DNA of 64,000 nucleotides from Aeromonas dhakensis (GCF_000820305.1 NZ_CDBH01000060.1:25883-89882); one strand, 5' to 3'. Counted from the first letter of the stretch, positions 45,061 to 56,027 are shown. Translations and numbers: made by a program. The notes: a model not told the origin generated them from the sequence alone.

Positions 45061-45684
45061 ATGAATGCCAGCACCGACAAGATACTGCACCTGTTGAAGA
45101 CCAAAGGCCCCCAGAGTGCCGCCGAGCTTGGAGAGCAGCTGCAGATGACCTCCATGGGCGCCCGCCAGCACCTGATGACGATGGAGGCCGACGGCTGGGT
45201 GAGTTTCAACGACGAGGCCCGCGGGCGCGGTCGACCGGTGCGGCTGTGGCACCTCACCGAGCAGGCCTGGCAGCGCTTCCCCGACAGCCACAGCGAGCTG
45301 ACCCTGCAGCTTATCGACAACATCCAGCAGCTGTTTGGCGCGGTGGGCATGGAGCGGCTGATCGACCAGCGGGAACAGCAGCAGCTGGCCCGCTATCAGG
45401 CCGAGCTGAACCAGCCGGCGCTGGCCGACCGGCTGGCCAGGCTCAAGGAGCTGCGCTGCCGGGAAGGCTATATGGCTGACTTGCGTCAGGAGGAGGATGG
45501 CAGCTGGCTGCTGTGGGAGAGTCACTGCCCCATCTGCGCGGCGGCGAGCGCCTGCCGGGGCTTTTGTCGCAGCGAGCTGGCGCTGTTTCGCCGGTTACTG
45601 GCGCCGGCCGAGGTGGAGCGGGAACAGTATCTGCTGGAGGGGGATCACCGCTGCCTCTATCGCATCAAGCCGCAGCAGGGCTGA
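45061..45684 (+). CDS. HTH regulator with cysteine cluster, SufR-like
   Basis: 207 residues. N-terminal winged helix (ILHLLKTKGPQSAAELGEQL and SMGARQHLMTMEADGWV) of the ArsR/DeoR kind, followed by a GRGRPVRLWHLT block. The C-terminal CPICAAASACRGFC shows Cys-x2-Cys-x5-Cys-x3-Cys, suggesting a metal or iron-sulfur site as in SufR-like regulators. ATG 45061 is chosen because the frame upstream lacks a Shine-Dalgarno. Divergent from the MFS exporter, its probable target. Confidence 0.8.
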   Translation: MNASTDKILHLLKTKGPQSAAELGEQLQMTSMGARQHLMTMEADGWVSFNDEARGRGRPVRLWHLTEQAWQRFPDSHSELTLQLIDNIQQLFGAVGMERLIDQREQQQLARYQAELNQPALADRLARLKELRCREGYMADLRQEEDGSWLLWESHCPICAAASACRGFCRSELALFRRLLAPAEVEREQYLLEGDHRCLYRIKPQQG

Positions 45685-45695
45685 ACGCCGCGCAC

Positions 45696-45734
45696 AAAAA
45701 CAACAAAGCAGGCGCCGGGATGCCTGCTTTGTTG
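45696..45734 (-). terminator. Minus-oriented terminator facing the SufR-like gene
   Basis: A perfect 13-bp stem (CAACAAAGCAGGC/GCCTGCTTTGTTG) with an 8-nt loop. TTTTT follows only on the minus strand, yet no minus-strand protein gene lies upstream of it. Confidence 0.85.
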
Positions 45735-45930
45735 CCTTCGGGGAGGGGATGCTCTCGTTCCAGCCCGTCGTTGCCCGATAAGGTGAGACGGCTGATGGGG
45801 CTCTTGACCCGGTAAGGTCCTTCACCACAGAGACCGGGTTGGGTTTCTGTCTTGCCACCGGAAGATGTAACCATGGTACCCCTGCCGGCACGGTGAGTGG
45901 TTGCGAAGTAGCATGTATTTTCAGTTGTTT
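45696..45930 (-). ncRNA. Candidate structured small RNA B
   Basis: The minus strand from about 45930 to the terminator at 45701-45734 has no convincing protein gene. It folds into hairpins such as CCCGGT/ACCGGG (about 45808-45838) and CAGCCGTC/GACGGGCTG (about 45760-45795). The stretch 45814-45899 is homologous to 24820-24894. A TTGCAA near 45931-45936 may be a -35 box but the -10 is unclear. It is divergent from the Lrp-type gene. The 5' end is uncertain. Confidence 0.5.
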
Positions 45931-45991
45931 TTGCAATAGTTCACCCTTAATCTAGGAAAAGTGAATTAGTAATTGCAACGAGGAACGGAGA

Positions 45992-46468
45992 ATGCTGAAA
46001 CTTGATCGCATTGACAGGCATATTCTGGAGTTGATGCAGGAGAATGGCCGCATCAGCAACCTGGAGCTGGCCGAGCTGGTCGGGCTCTCCCCCTCCCCCT
46101 GCTCCCGCCGGGTCAAGGCGCTGGAAGATGCCGGTCTCATCGACACCCACGTCACCCTGCTCAACGCTCGCCAGCTGGGGCTGACCCTCACCGCCTACAT
46201 TCATATCTCCATGGACCGGCATACCCCGGAGCGGTTCGAGAATTTCGATCGGGCCATCAGCGAACTGCCGGAGGTGCTGGAGTGCGACCTCATCACCGGC
46301 AACGACGCCGACTACCAGCTCAAGGTGGTGGTGCGGGACATGGAGCACTATCAGCACTTCCTGCTGGACAAGCTGACCCACATCCCGGGGGTGACCGGGG
46401 TGCGATCCAGCTTCGTGCTGCGCCGGATCAAGCACAAGACGGCGCTGCCGCTCAACCACCTGGGTTGA
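45992..46468 (+). CDS. Lrp/AsnC-family transcriptional regulator
   Basis: 158 residues. N-terminal AsnC-type HTH (LDRIDRHILELMQENGRISN, then LVGLSPSPCSRRVKALEDAG). The C-terminal RAM domain (about 65-150) has ECDLITGNDADYQLKVVV. Regulators of this family respond to amino acids. A possible promoter is TTGTTT/TAATCT 17 bp apart at 45925-45953. GAGGAACGGAG precedes the ATG. Its target is not obvious; the divergent candidate RNA is an option. Confidence 0.9.
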   Translation: MLKLDRIDRHILELMQENGRISNLELAELVGLSPSPCSRRVKALEDAGLIDTHVTLLNARQLGLTLTAYIHISMDRHTPERFENFDRAISELPEVLECDLITGNDADYQLKVVVRDMEHYQHFLLDKLTHIPGVTGVRSSFVLRRIKHKTALPLNHLG

Positions 46469-46497
46469 GCGTCGGCCGCCCAGATCAGCGCGAGATC

Positions 46498-46529
46498 AAA
46501 AAGAGGAGGCCCAAGGGTCTCCTCTTTTT
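46498..46529 (+). terminator. Terminator of the Lrp-type gene
   Basis: AAAAAGAGGAG/CTCCTCTTTTT hairpin just after the stop. Confidence 0.85.
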
Positions 46530-46560
46530 ACATGTTCAAACTGCTGGAGCAGGCTGGTAC

Positions 46561-46878
46561 TCAGACCGCCACCTGGCTCACGTCCTGCACCTGCAGGAGC
46601 CAGCCGGCCTGCTCCTGCTGCGGCTCACCGCTGACCCGCAGCCGCTCGCCGGTCGGCACCCACTGCCCCTGGGGCAGGGAGACCAGCAGACTCTCGCTGC
46701 CGTTGTCGAACAGCCAGCGATCCTCCCCCAGCGACTCGATCAGATAACCTTCCATCTCCACTCTGGACTCGGCTTGCCAGGATGGCGCAACGGAATCACG
46801 GCTCTCGATGAAATCCCCCTGAACACCAAAACTGGCCAGCCCCCACAGAATGGAGAGCCCAACCAACGATGATTGCAT
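46561..46878 (-). CDS. Small exported OB-fold (BOF/YdeI-like) protein
   Basis: 105 residues. A hydrophobic N-terminus (MQSSLVGLSILWGLASFG) suggests export. The remainder, EMEGYLIESLGEDRWLFDN then SLPQGQWVPTGERLRVSGE, resembles the bacterial OB-fold (BOF) family of periplasmic stress proteins. The assignment is by pattern only. AGGAGA lies 7 nt before ATG 46878. It is convergent with the Lrp-type gene. Confidence 0.6.
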   Translation of the reverse strand: MQSSLVGLSILWGLASFGVQGDFIESRDSVAPSWQAESRVEMEGYLIESLGEDRWLFDNGSESLLVSLPQGQWVPTGERLRVSGEPQQEQAGWLLQVQDVSQVAV

Positions 46879-47023
46879 CTCGTCTCTCCTCTTTTGGAAC
46901 TGTAGGGCCAGTATGGGAAGAGAAAACTGAGCGCACCATGAACAAGGTGGCAAAGTGCCGACGGGATCGCGAAAAAAACCGGCCAGTCGGCCGGTCGTGT
47001 CATTTTATGGCGTCTGGATCACA

Positions 47024-47251
47024 CTATTTGGCGGCTTCCTCTGCCATCCGTGCGGCCCTTGGCTTATTCGTCCACATGGCAACACCGCGATGATCCGCAC
47101 AGATCCCCTCCTCCACCACGGCCCGCACCCGGGTGCCATCCTTGCAGATCGCCTGCCAGGCATCGGCATCGTCGATGGCCATCGACGGGGAGTGGGAACT
47201 GGTGCTGCAGGCACCCAGCAGCAGGGCAAACAGGGGCAACAAGATTCTCAT
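47024..47251 (-). CDS. Small lipoprotein, 75 aa
   Basis: Lipobox LLGAC with Cys near residue 15. The mature part has CKDGTRVRAVVEEGICADHRGVAMW, shortened here to CKDGTRV and CADHRGVAMW, which resembles small DUF3761-like proteins with two conserved Cys and a DGT/HRGV pattern. GGAG lies 6 nt before the ATG. Function is unknown. It lies 32 bp downstream of the MarR-type gene and may be co-transcribed with it. Confidence 0.65.
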   Translation of the reverse strand: MRILLPLFALLLGACSTSSHSPSMAIDDADAWQAICKDGTRVRAVVEEGICADHRGVAMWTNKPRAARMAEEAAK

Positions 47252-47283
47252 GGAGGGCTCCTCAGACGGATGGTCGGTCGAAC

Positions 47284-47709
47284 TCAACGCCCCAGCTGGG
47301 CCGAGATGCGATCGCAGAGCTGCTTGAGCTGGGCCAGTTCAGCATCGGCCAGATCCACCTGATTGCGCAAGTTGTCCGCCAGACAGCAGCCCTGCACCTC
47401 CTGCTGCAACTGGCGGCCCGCCTCGGTCAGACGAATGCATTTTTGCCGCTCATCCTCGCGGGAGACGGTGCGGGTCAGCCAGCCCTTGCTCTCCAGCCGC
47501 TTGACGATGGGGGTCAGGGTCCCCGCATCCAGCCCGGTCTCCTGGCCTATCTCCTTGAGGCTGACCTCGTCCCGCGCCCACAGCGACAGCATCACCAGAT
47601 ACTGGGTGTAGGTGAGATCCAGCTTGTCCAGCAGCGGTCGGTAGGCCCGCATCACGGCATTGGAGGCGCTGTAGAGGGCAAAACAGACCTGCTTTTTCAA
47701 TTCACTCAT
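47284..47709 (-). CDS. MarR-family regulator, OhrR-like
   Basis: 141 residues. Starts MSELKKQVCFALYSASNAVMR; the Cys in QVCFALYSAS matches the peroxide-sensing Cys of OhrR proteins. The winged helix includes LSLKEIGQETGLDAGTLTPI (seen as IGQETGLDAGTLTP). A second Cys pair (GCC) lies near residue 110. Probably a thiol-based sensor of organic peroxide or electrophiles. It is divergent from a CurA-type reductase gene; two TTTG-N4-CAAA sites lie between them. Confidence 0.88.
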   Translation of the reverse strand: MSELKKQVCFALYSASNAVMRAYRPLLDKLDLTYTQYLVMLSLWARDEVSLKEIGQETGLDAGTLTPIVKRLESKGWLTRTVSREDERQKCIRLTEAGRQLQQEVQGCCLADNLRNQVDLADAELAQLKQLCDRISAQLGR

Positions 47710-47767
47710 GGGGCACCTCGCTGACGACTGGGGCCAGTATACCCCAGGAGCATGAGGGGCTGAATAA

Positions 47768-47832
47768 TTTGCACACAAAACAGTTGTCAGCCCTCCGTTT
47801 CAGGATTAACCTGATTTTAGTTTGCACGCAAA
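47768..47832. promoter_or_regulatory. Two OhrR/MarR-type operator sites
   Basis: TTTGCACACAAA (47768-47779) and TTTGCACGCAAA (47821-47832) share the palindromic pattern TTTG-N4-CAAA and lie between the divergent MarR-type and CurA-type genes. Confidence 0.65.
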
Positions 47833-47913
47833 CAAAATCATCCAGCGCCGCCGACACACAGGGCCCGGCCCGTCTCCGGCGAGGCTTGCACCAGATCCAA
47901 CGGGAGAACCGCC

Positions 47914-48918
47914 ATGAATGCCACCAGCCATCAAATCCAACTGCTGCGCCGCCCGGTCGGCCTGCCCGCCGCCGCCGATTTCTCCCTGGTCGAGGTGCCG
48001 CTGCCCCCCTTGCAGGAGGGCGAGGTACAGGTCGCCAACCAGTGGCTGTCGGTGGATCCCTACATGCGTGGTCGCATGAGCGAGGCCAAGAGCTATGTGC
48101 CCCCCTTCCCCCTCAATGGCCCCCTCGATGGCGGCGCCATCGGCGTGGTGGAAGCCTCGCGTCACCCGGATTTCGCGGTGGGCGACCGGGTGAGCAGTAT
48201 GCTGGGCTGGCGCGATCGCTTCGTCGCCAACGGCGCTCAGCTGACCAGACTGCCCGACACCCGCCTGCCGCCCCAGCGCTTTCTCGGCGCCCTCGGCATG
48301 CCGGGCATGACCGCCTGGACCGGGCTCAACCGCATCGCCAAACTGCAGGCCGGTGAAACCGTGCTGGTGTCGGCCGCCTCCGGCGCCGTCGGCTCCATGG
48401 TGGTGCAGCTTGCCAAACGGGCGGGGGCCCGCGTCATCGGCTCCACCGGATCTGCCGACAAGGTGGCCTACCTCAAGAGCCTGGGGGCCGACGAGGTGAT
48501 CAACTACCGTGAGACCCCGGATCTCGATGCCGAGCTGGCCCGGCTGGCGCCGGACGGGATCCATGTCTACTTCGAGAACGTGGGGGGTGCCATGCTGGAC
48601 GCCGCCTTCAATCACATGGTGGTGCACGGCCGCATCGTGATGTGCGGGCTCATCGAGCAGTACAACGGCCAGAGCGAGGCGAGCGGGCCGCGCAACCTCT
48701 CCCAGGTGATCCGCAAGCGCCTCACCATGCAGGGGCTGATCGTGTTCGATCACTGGCAGCACTACGGCGAGTTTCTGGCCGAGGTGACCCCGGCCTTCGA
48801 CGCCGGCACCCTGCAGGCCGAAGAGACTGTCTATCAGGGGCTCGCCAGCATGCCGCAGGCCTTCATCGGGCTGTTCGAAGGGCGCAACACCGGCAAGATG
48901 CTGGTCAAGCTGGGGTGA
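47914..48918 (+). CDS. NADPH-dependent reductase, CurA/YncB type (MDR superfamily)
   Basis: 334 residues. Medium-chain dehydrogenase/reductase without zinc ligands. The cofactor loop is VLVSAASGAVGSMVVQLAK near residue 148. N-terminal LSVDPYMRGRMSEAKSY and later GRIVMCGLIEQYN are typical of CurA/leukotriene-B4 dehydrogenase-like 2-alkenal reductases, which detoxify alpha,beta-unsaturated carbonyls. This fits control by the divergent thiol-sensing MarR-type regulator. Followed by a strong terminator. Confidence 0.9.
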   Translation: MNATSHQIQLLRRPVGLPAAADFSLVEVPLPPLQEGEVQVANQWLSVDPYMRGRMSEAKSYVPPFPLNGPLDGGAIGVVEASRHPDFAVGDRVSSMLGWRDRFVANGAQLTRLPDTRLPPQRFLGALGMPGMTAWTGLNRIAKLQAGETVLVSAASGAVGSMVVQLAKRAGARVIGSTGSADKVAYLKSLGADEVINYRETPDLDAELARLAPDGIHVYFENVGGAMLDAAFNHMVVHGRIVMCGLIEQYNGQSEASGPRNLSQVIRKRLTMQGLIVFDHWQHYGEFLAEVTPAFDAGTLQAEETVYQGLASMPQAFIGLFEGRNTGKMLVKLG

Positions 48919-48958
48919 TCCGCAGCTCTGGCGCCTGACGCCGCAGACTGCTTGCATG

Positions 48959-48994
48959 ACGGGCCCATCCGACCTAAGGTGGGCCCGTTTTTTA
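48959..48994 (+). terminator. Terminator of the CurA-type gene
   Basis: ACGGGCCCA/TGGGCCCGT hairpin followed by T6. Confidence 0.85.
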
Positions 48995-49075
48995 TGGTGC
49001 AATTCGCCGTTTGTGCAAGGAGCCGCTCATGGGTTCCCTGCTTGTCCCGCGTCATCCCTGCAAGGAGCCCTTCTT

Positions 49076-49519
49076 ATGTCAACTCCCTATCCCCGCGTCG
49101 GTGTCGGCGTGATACTGACCAACCGCCAGGGCCAGGTGCTGCTTGGCAAGCGCAAGGGGAGCCACGCCCCCTACTGGTCCATTGCCGGCGGCCATCTGGA
49201 GCTGGGAGAGACGTTCGAATCGGCAGCGATCCGGGAAGTGGCCGAGGAGACGGGTTTTCGGATCAGCAACCCCAGCGTCATCGCCGTCACCAACAACCTG
49301 GAGACCTGGCGCGAGAGCGGCCTGCACTATGTCTCGGTCACCCTGCTGGCCGAGGTAGAGGGAGAGCCCCAGCTGCTGGAGCCGGAGAAGTGCGAAGGCT
49401 GGGTCTGGTGCGACCCACGCAATCTGCCAGAGCCTCACTTCGATGCCAGCCGCCAGTCCATCGCCTGCTGGCTGGCAAATCGTTGCTACCTGCCGACCTC
49501 GAGCCAGCCGGCCCCATAA
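49076..49519 (+). CDS. Nudix hydrolase
   Basis: 147 residues. The Nudix box is intact (GGHLELGETFESAAIREVAEE, read as GGHLELGE then REVAEETGF, about 38-60). N-terminal VGVGVILTNRQGQVLLGKRK resembles ADP-ribose/nucleotide-sugar or MutT-type members. AAGGAG lies 8 nt before ATG 49076. The last 21 codons (49457-49519) are the first unit of a tandem repeat that continues past the stop, so the natural C-terminus may have been altered by repeat formation. Confidence 0.88.
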   Translation: MSTPYPRVGVGVILTNRQGQVLLGKRKGSHAPYWSIAGGHLELGETFESAAIREVAEETGFRISNPSVIAVTNNLETWRESGLHYVSVTLLAEVEGEPQLLEPEKCEGWVWCDPRNLPEPHFDASRQSIACWLANRCYLPTSSQPAP

Positions 49520-49882
49520 ACCATCGCCTGCTGGTTGGCGAATCGTTGCTACCTGCCAACCTCGAGCTAGCCGGCCCCATAAGCTATCGCCTGCTGGCTT
49601 GCTGGCCGTTGCTACCTGCCGACCCCGAGCCAGCCGGCCCCATAAGCCATCGTCTGCTGGCTGGCGAATCGTTGCTACCTGCCAACCTCGAGCCAGCCGG
49701 CCCCATAAACCATCGCCTGCTGGCTGGCGAATCGTTACCACCTGCCGACCTCGAGCCAGCCGGCCCCATAAGCCATCGTCTGCTGGCTGGCGAATCGTTG
49801 CTACCTGCCGACCTCGAGCCAGCCGGCCTCATAAGCCATCGCCTGCTGGCTGCAAGGCGCGGCTACCTACCAGCAGCCCCCT
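49457..49882 (+). repeat. 63-bp minisatellite derived from the Nudix 3' end
   Basis: Six full 63-bp units occupy 49457-49834, followed by a degenerate partial unit to about 49882. Unit boundaries fall after CCATAA at 49519, 49582, 49645, 49708, 49771 and 49834 (CATAA in all; unit 6 has CTCATAA). The first unit codes for the last 20 residues of the Nudix protein plus its stop, so each later copy also has a stop in that frame. Unit 3 differs most. Because 63 is divisible by 3, other frames stay open as 21-residue repeats. Confidence 0.92.
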
Positions 49883-49936
49883 GATTTGTCATAAAAAAGT
49901 CATCGCCCTGTCATATCATCTCCACCGTCTGATGAA

Positions 49937-51097
49937 ATGCGCGAGGAGAGCGACGAGGTGGGACAGGTATTCATGCAATTTCTGTGGTTGGGCTGTGTCA
50001 GTTTTGGCGGGCCGGCCGCCCATATCGGCTACTTCCAGCGCACCTTTGTCGAGCGGCGGGGCTGGCTGACCCAGGCCGAATTCGCCCAGTTGCTGGCCCT
50101 CTGCCAGCTGCTGCCGGGCCCCGCCTCCAGCCAGCTCGGCTTTGCCATCGGTCGCCAGCGGGCCGGGCTTGGCGGAGCGCTGGCTGCCTTCGCCGGCTTC
50201 ACCCTCCCCTCCTTCCTGTTGTTGCTGGCCGCCGCCATTGGTCTCGGCCAGCTCGGCAACAACGTCTGGCTCGATGCCGCCCTGCACGGCCTCAAGCTGC
50301 TGGCGCTGGTGGTGGTGGCCGATGCGGTGCTCACCATGAGCCGCCAGTTCTGCAAGACAACGCGCAATCAGGGGATCATGGTCGCCACTGCGGCTGCCCT
50401 CTGGTGGCAACCCGGCCTGCTCACCCAGCTCGTCATGCTGGCGGGCGCCGCCCTGCTCTGTGCCCGCCAGGCAGACCAAAGCGGCACTCCCTTGTCGTCT
50501 GCCGGCGCTGTGAGCCGACCCCACTGGCCCACCCTGCTGCTGTTCGCCCTGCTGTTTGTCGGCCTGCCGCTGCTGGGGGGCTCCGTCGGCCAGCTGGTCG
50601 CCGACTTCTACCGGGCCGGCAGCCTGGTGTTTGGCGGCGGCCACGTGGTGCTGCCCCTGCTGGCGGAGAGCGCGGGGCACAGCCTCAGCCAGCAGCAGCT
50701 CCTGACCGGCTACAGCCTGGCCCAGCTGGTGCCCGGTCCCATGTTCACCCTGGCGACCTATCTCGGCGCCCAGTTGCTGCCGGCCACCCCGTTGGGCGGC
50801 GCTCTGCTGGCGACCCTGGCGCTGTTTCTGCCCGGTTTTCTGCTGCTGTGGGCCATGGGCCCCTGCTGGCAGAGCTGGCTGGCCCACCCTCGCCTCGCCG
50901 GCGCCGTAGCCGGCATCAACGCCGCCGTGGTGGGTCTGCTGCTGGCGGCACTCTATCAGCCGGTCTGGCAGAGCGCCGTGCTGGCCCCCACCGATCTGGC
51001 GCTGGCCGCCGTCGGCTTCTACCTGCTGCGGGCACTCAGGCTGCCCATTCTGGCGCTGGCGACCCTGTTGATGGGCGCCACCCTGCTGCTGGCCTGA
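49937..51097 (+). CDS. chrA: Chromate transporter, CHR family (long form)
   Basis: 386 residues with two homologous halves. The first has GCVSFGGPAAHIGYF and LPGPASSQLGFAIG; the second has GSLVFGGGHVVLPLL and LVPGPMFTLATYLGAQ. These are the FGG and PGP motifs of bidomain ChrA chromate efflux proteins. Whether it really exports chromate is not certain, since many chromosomal homologues are untested. Start 49937 is used; GTG 49958 is possible. It lies directly after the minisatellite and ends in a strong terminator. Confidence 0.88.
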   Translation: MREESDEVGQVFMQFLWLGCVSFGGPAAHIGYFQRTFVERRGWLTQAEFAQLLALCQLLPGPASSQLGFAIGRQRAGLGGALAAFAGFTLPSFLLLLAAAIGLGQLGNNVWLDAALHGLKLLALVVVADAVLTMSRQFCKTTRNQGIMVATAAALWWQPGLLTQLVMLAGAALLCARQADQSGTPLSSAGAVSRPHWPTLLLFALLFVGLPLLGGSVGQLVADFYRAGSLVFGGGHVVLPLLAESAGHSLSQQQLLTGYSLAQLVPGPMFTLATYLGAQLLPATPLGGALLATLALFLPGFLLLWAMGPCWQSWLAHPRLAGAVAGINAAVVGLLLAALYQPVWQSAVLAPTDLALAAVGFYLLRALRLPILALATLLMGATLLLA

Positions 51098-51121
51098 GCG
51101 ACCCTGGCGGCGACCACAAAG

Positions 51122-51155
51122 AAACGGCCCCCTGCCAAGGCAGGGGGCCGTTTTT
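51122..51155. terminator. Bidirectional terminator chrA / msrB
   Basis: ACGGCCCCCTGCC/GGCAGGGGGCCGT hairpin followed by T5 on the plus strand. Confidence 0.9.
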
Positions 51156-51177
51156 GCATGCATGTCTATCGCCAGGC

Positions 51178-51570
51178 TCAGGGCTCGGGATCGAAATCCA
51201 GGCTCAGGCTGTTGACGCAGTAGCGCTGGCCGGTCTCGGTCGGCCCGTCCGGGAAGACGTGACCGAGGTGGGAGCCGCACTGGCTGCAGGTGATCTCCAC
51301 CCGTTTCATGCCGTGGCTGTTGTCCTCTGTGTAGGTCACGGTCCCGTCGATGGCCCGATCGAACGAGGGCCAGCCGCAGCCCGAATCAAACTTGGCATCC
51401 GAGTGAAACAGCACCTGCTTGCAGCAGACGCACAGGTAGTCGCCGCTCTTGCGGTTGTGGAGCAGGGCGCCGCTGTAGGGACGCTCCGTGCCCTTCTCCC
51501 AGCAGACGTGATACTGCTCGGCGCTCAACTGCTTGCGCCACTGCTCGGGGTTGGGGGTGTTGCCGCTCAT
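51178..51570 (-). CDS. msrB: Peptide-methionine (R)-S-oxide reductase
   Basis: 130 residues. Reduces methionine-R-sulfoxide in proteins. Four zinc cysteines are in CVCC and CSQCGSHLGHVF, the block FDSGCGWPSF is conserved, and the catalytic Cys is in RYCVNSLSL. AAGGAG precedes ATG 51570. Lies 56 bp after glgX on the same strand and may be partly co-transcribed. Confidence 0.96.
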   Translation of the reverse strand: MSGNTPNPEQWRKQLSAEQYHVCWEKGTERPYSGALLHNRKSGDYLCVCCKQVLFHSDAKFDSGCGWPSFDRAIDGTVTYTEDNSHGMKRVEITCSQCGSHLGHVFPDGPTETGQRYCVNSLSLDFDPEP

Positions 51571-51626
51571 ACTGACTCCTTGCCGTGAATAACGGTGCCC
51601 AGCATACCCAGTCAGGGCGCCGCACT

Positions 51627-53767
<2,141 letters not shown>

Positions 53768-53768
<1 letters not shown>

Positions 53769-55945
53769 CAAGGCTCCTGTTTGATGAACAAGGTTGCGAG
53801 CGGCGGCAAGTCCAGCACTATGCTGTGCGCCATCCCCTGCCAGGGGGTCGGCTCGGCGACAAAGACCAGACCCACATCATAGTTGCTGCCCCAGTAATGC
53901 TCGCTGTCGGTGTTGAGCACCACCCGGTAGTGACCGGCCGCAGGCACCCCGAGACGATAACCGATACGCGGCACCGGGGTGAAGTTGCAGGCCACCACCA
54001 GCGGGTTGGCTCCCTGCTTGTCGGCCCGCAACCAGGCGAAGATGCTGTTGTCGGCGTCGTTGTGATCCAGCCAGCGGAAGCCGTTCTGCTCATAGTCCGC
54101 CTGATACAAGGCAGCTTCATGACGGTAGAGGTGGTTGAGGTCGTGGATCAGCCGCTGCTGGCCGCCATGCTTGGGATACTGCAGCAGGTGCCAGGGCAGC
54201 TGGGCATCGTGATTCCACTCGTTGCTCTGGGCGATCTCGGTGCCCATGAAGTTGAGCTTCTTGCCGGGATGAGCATACATGAAGCCCATGTAGGCGCGCA
54301 GGTTGGCCGCCTGCTGCCACTCGTCCCCCGGCATCTTGTAGAGCATGGAGTGCTTGCCGTGCACCACCTCGTCGTGGGAGAGCGACAGAATGAAGTTCTC
54401 GTCATAGTGGTACACCATGGAGAAGGTCATGTCGTTGTGATGGTAGCGACGGTGAATGGGCTCCTTCTGCATGTAGGTGAGGGTATCGTGCATCCAGCCC
54501 ATATTCCACTTGAAGCCAAAACCCAGACCGCCCAGGAAGGTGGGACGGGAGACCCCGGCAAAAGCGGTGGACTCCTCGGCGATGGTCATGGCGTGGGGGT
54601 ACTTGCCGTACACCTCCTCGTTGGTCCACTTGAGCAGGCTGATCGCCTCGTAGTTGTGGTTGCCGCCATCGACGTTGGGTACCCACTCCCCCTCGTTGCG
54701 GGAATAGTCCAGATAGAGCATGGAGGCCACCGCATCCACCCGCAGGCCGTCAACATGGAACTTGTCGAGCCAGAACAGGGCGCTGGCCACCAGGAACTGG
54801 CGCACCGTGTTGCGACCGAAGTCATAGATGTAGGAGTTCCAGTCTGGGTGCCAGCCACGGCGCGGATCCTCGTACTCGTAGAGCGGAGTGCCGTCGAAGC
54901 GGGCCAGCCCGTGGGCATCGGACGGGAAGTGGGCGGGCACCCAATCCAGAATCACGCCGATCCCGGCCTGGTGGCACTGATCCACGAAGTATTTGAAATC
55001 ATCAGCCGTGCCGTAGCGGCTGGTGGGAGAGAACATGCCCACCGGCTGGTAGCCCCAGGAGCCGCTGAACGGATGCTCGGAGACCGGCAGCAGCTCGATG
55101 TGGGTGTATTCCATCTCTTTGACGTAATCGACCAGCTCCACCGCCAGCTCGCGCCAGCTCAGGCTGTCACCGTTGGGGTGGCGCTTCCAGGAGCCGACGT
55201 GCAGCTCGTAGATGGAGAGCGGCTGCTCCCGCTTGTCGTTCAGCTGGCTCTCGCGCCAGGCGGCATCCTGCCACTGGTACTGGTAGTGGTCATAGACCAC
55301 GGAGGCGAACGAGGGGTACTGCTCGCAGTAGAAACCCACCGGGTCGCTCTTGTGCGGCAGCCGGTTGCCCATGGGGTCTTTCAGTTCGAACTTGTAGCGA
55401 TCCCCCGCCTTGAGGCCCGGCACGAACAGCACCCAGTGACCGCACTGGCTGCGCTGCATCGGGTGACGACGGCCATCCCAGAAGTTGAAATCGCCGATCA
55501 GGCTCACCGCGGTGGCGCTCGGCGCATAGACCGCAAAGCGCACCCCTTCCACTCGCTGGTCCAGATGCTCCACGGTGCGCAGCTGGGCACCGAGCGTGTG
55601 GTAGAGGTTTTCCGGCTGGTAGGTGAGCTCCGCCAACCCGGCCCAGCCCGCATCCTGGAACTGATAAGGATCGATGACCTCGACGGTGGTATCTGGGTAG
55701 TCGGCAAGCAACTGGTAGGGGAAGGGATTTTTACGGCGGGTGAAAACAGTTTCAAAGAGGCCCGAATCATCGGTGGGCGCCAGGGTGGCAACAATCTTGC
55801 CCGACTTGAGATCCCTGACCCTTACGGCCTGGGCATCGGGTAACCAGACGGTCAGCTTGAGGCCGGGCCCATCCGGATTGGCCTGCAGGCCTAAGTGGGA
55901 GAAGGGATCGGAACAGCGGGCTGCAACCAAACGTTCAACGAGCAT
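53768..55945 (-). CDS. glgB: 1,4-alpha-glucan branching enzyme
   Basis: 725 residues (E. coli 728). Forms alpha-1,6 branches in glycogen. N-terminal CBM48 modules (about 20-210) precede the GH13 barrel: VILDWVPAHFPSD, DGLRVDAVASMLYLDYSR with the nucleophile Asp, MTIAEESTAF with the acid Glu, and LSHDEVVHGK. AAGGAAA precedes ATG 55945. It follows malQ by 82 bp and overlaps glgX. Confidence 0.96.
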
Positions 55946-56027
55946 CGAGATTTCCTTTCATAGCTGAGCATCCGCTCCGGCCTGGGCCGAAGCGGATGTA
56001 AGTGAGTCACGTTTTGTCGGCAGTGGC

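Noticed and set aside
45665..45874. Minus-strand 69-codon frame in the candidate RNA B region
   Set aside because: It runs through the strong terminator hairpin and has no clear Shine-Dalgarno; RNA gene is the simpler explanation.
49079..49741. Minus-strand 220-codon frame with 21-residue repeats over the Nudix gene and minisatellite
   Set aside because: Open only because the repeat unit is a multiple of three; starts at GTG without a Shine-Dalgarno and runs antisense to the Nudix gene.
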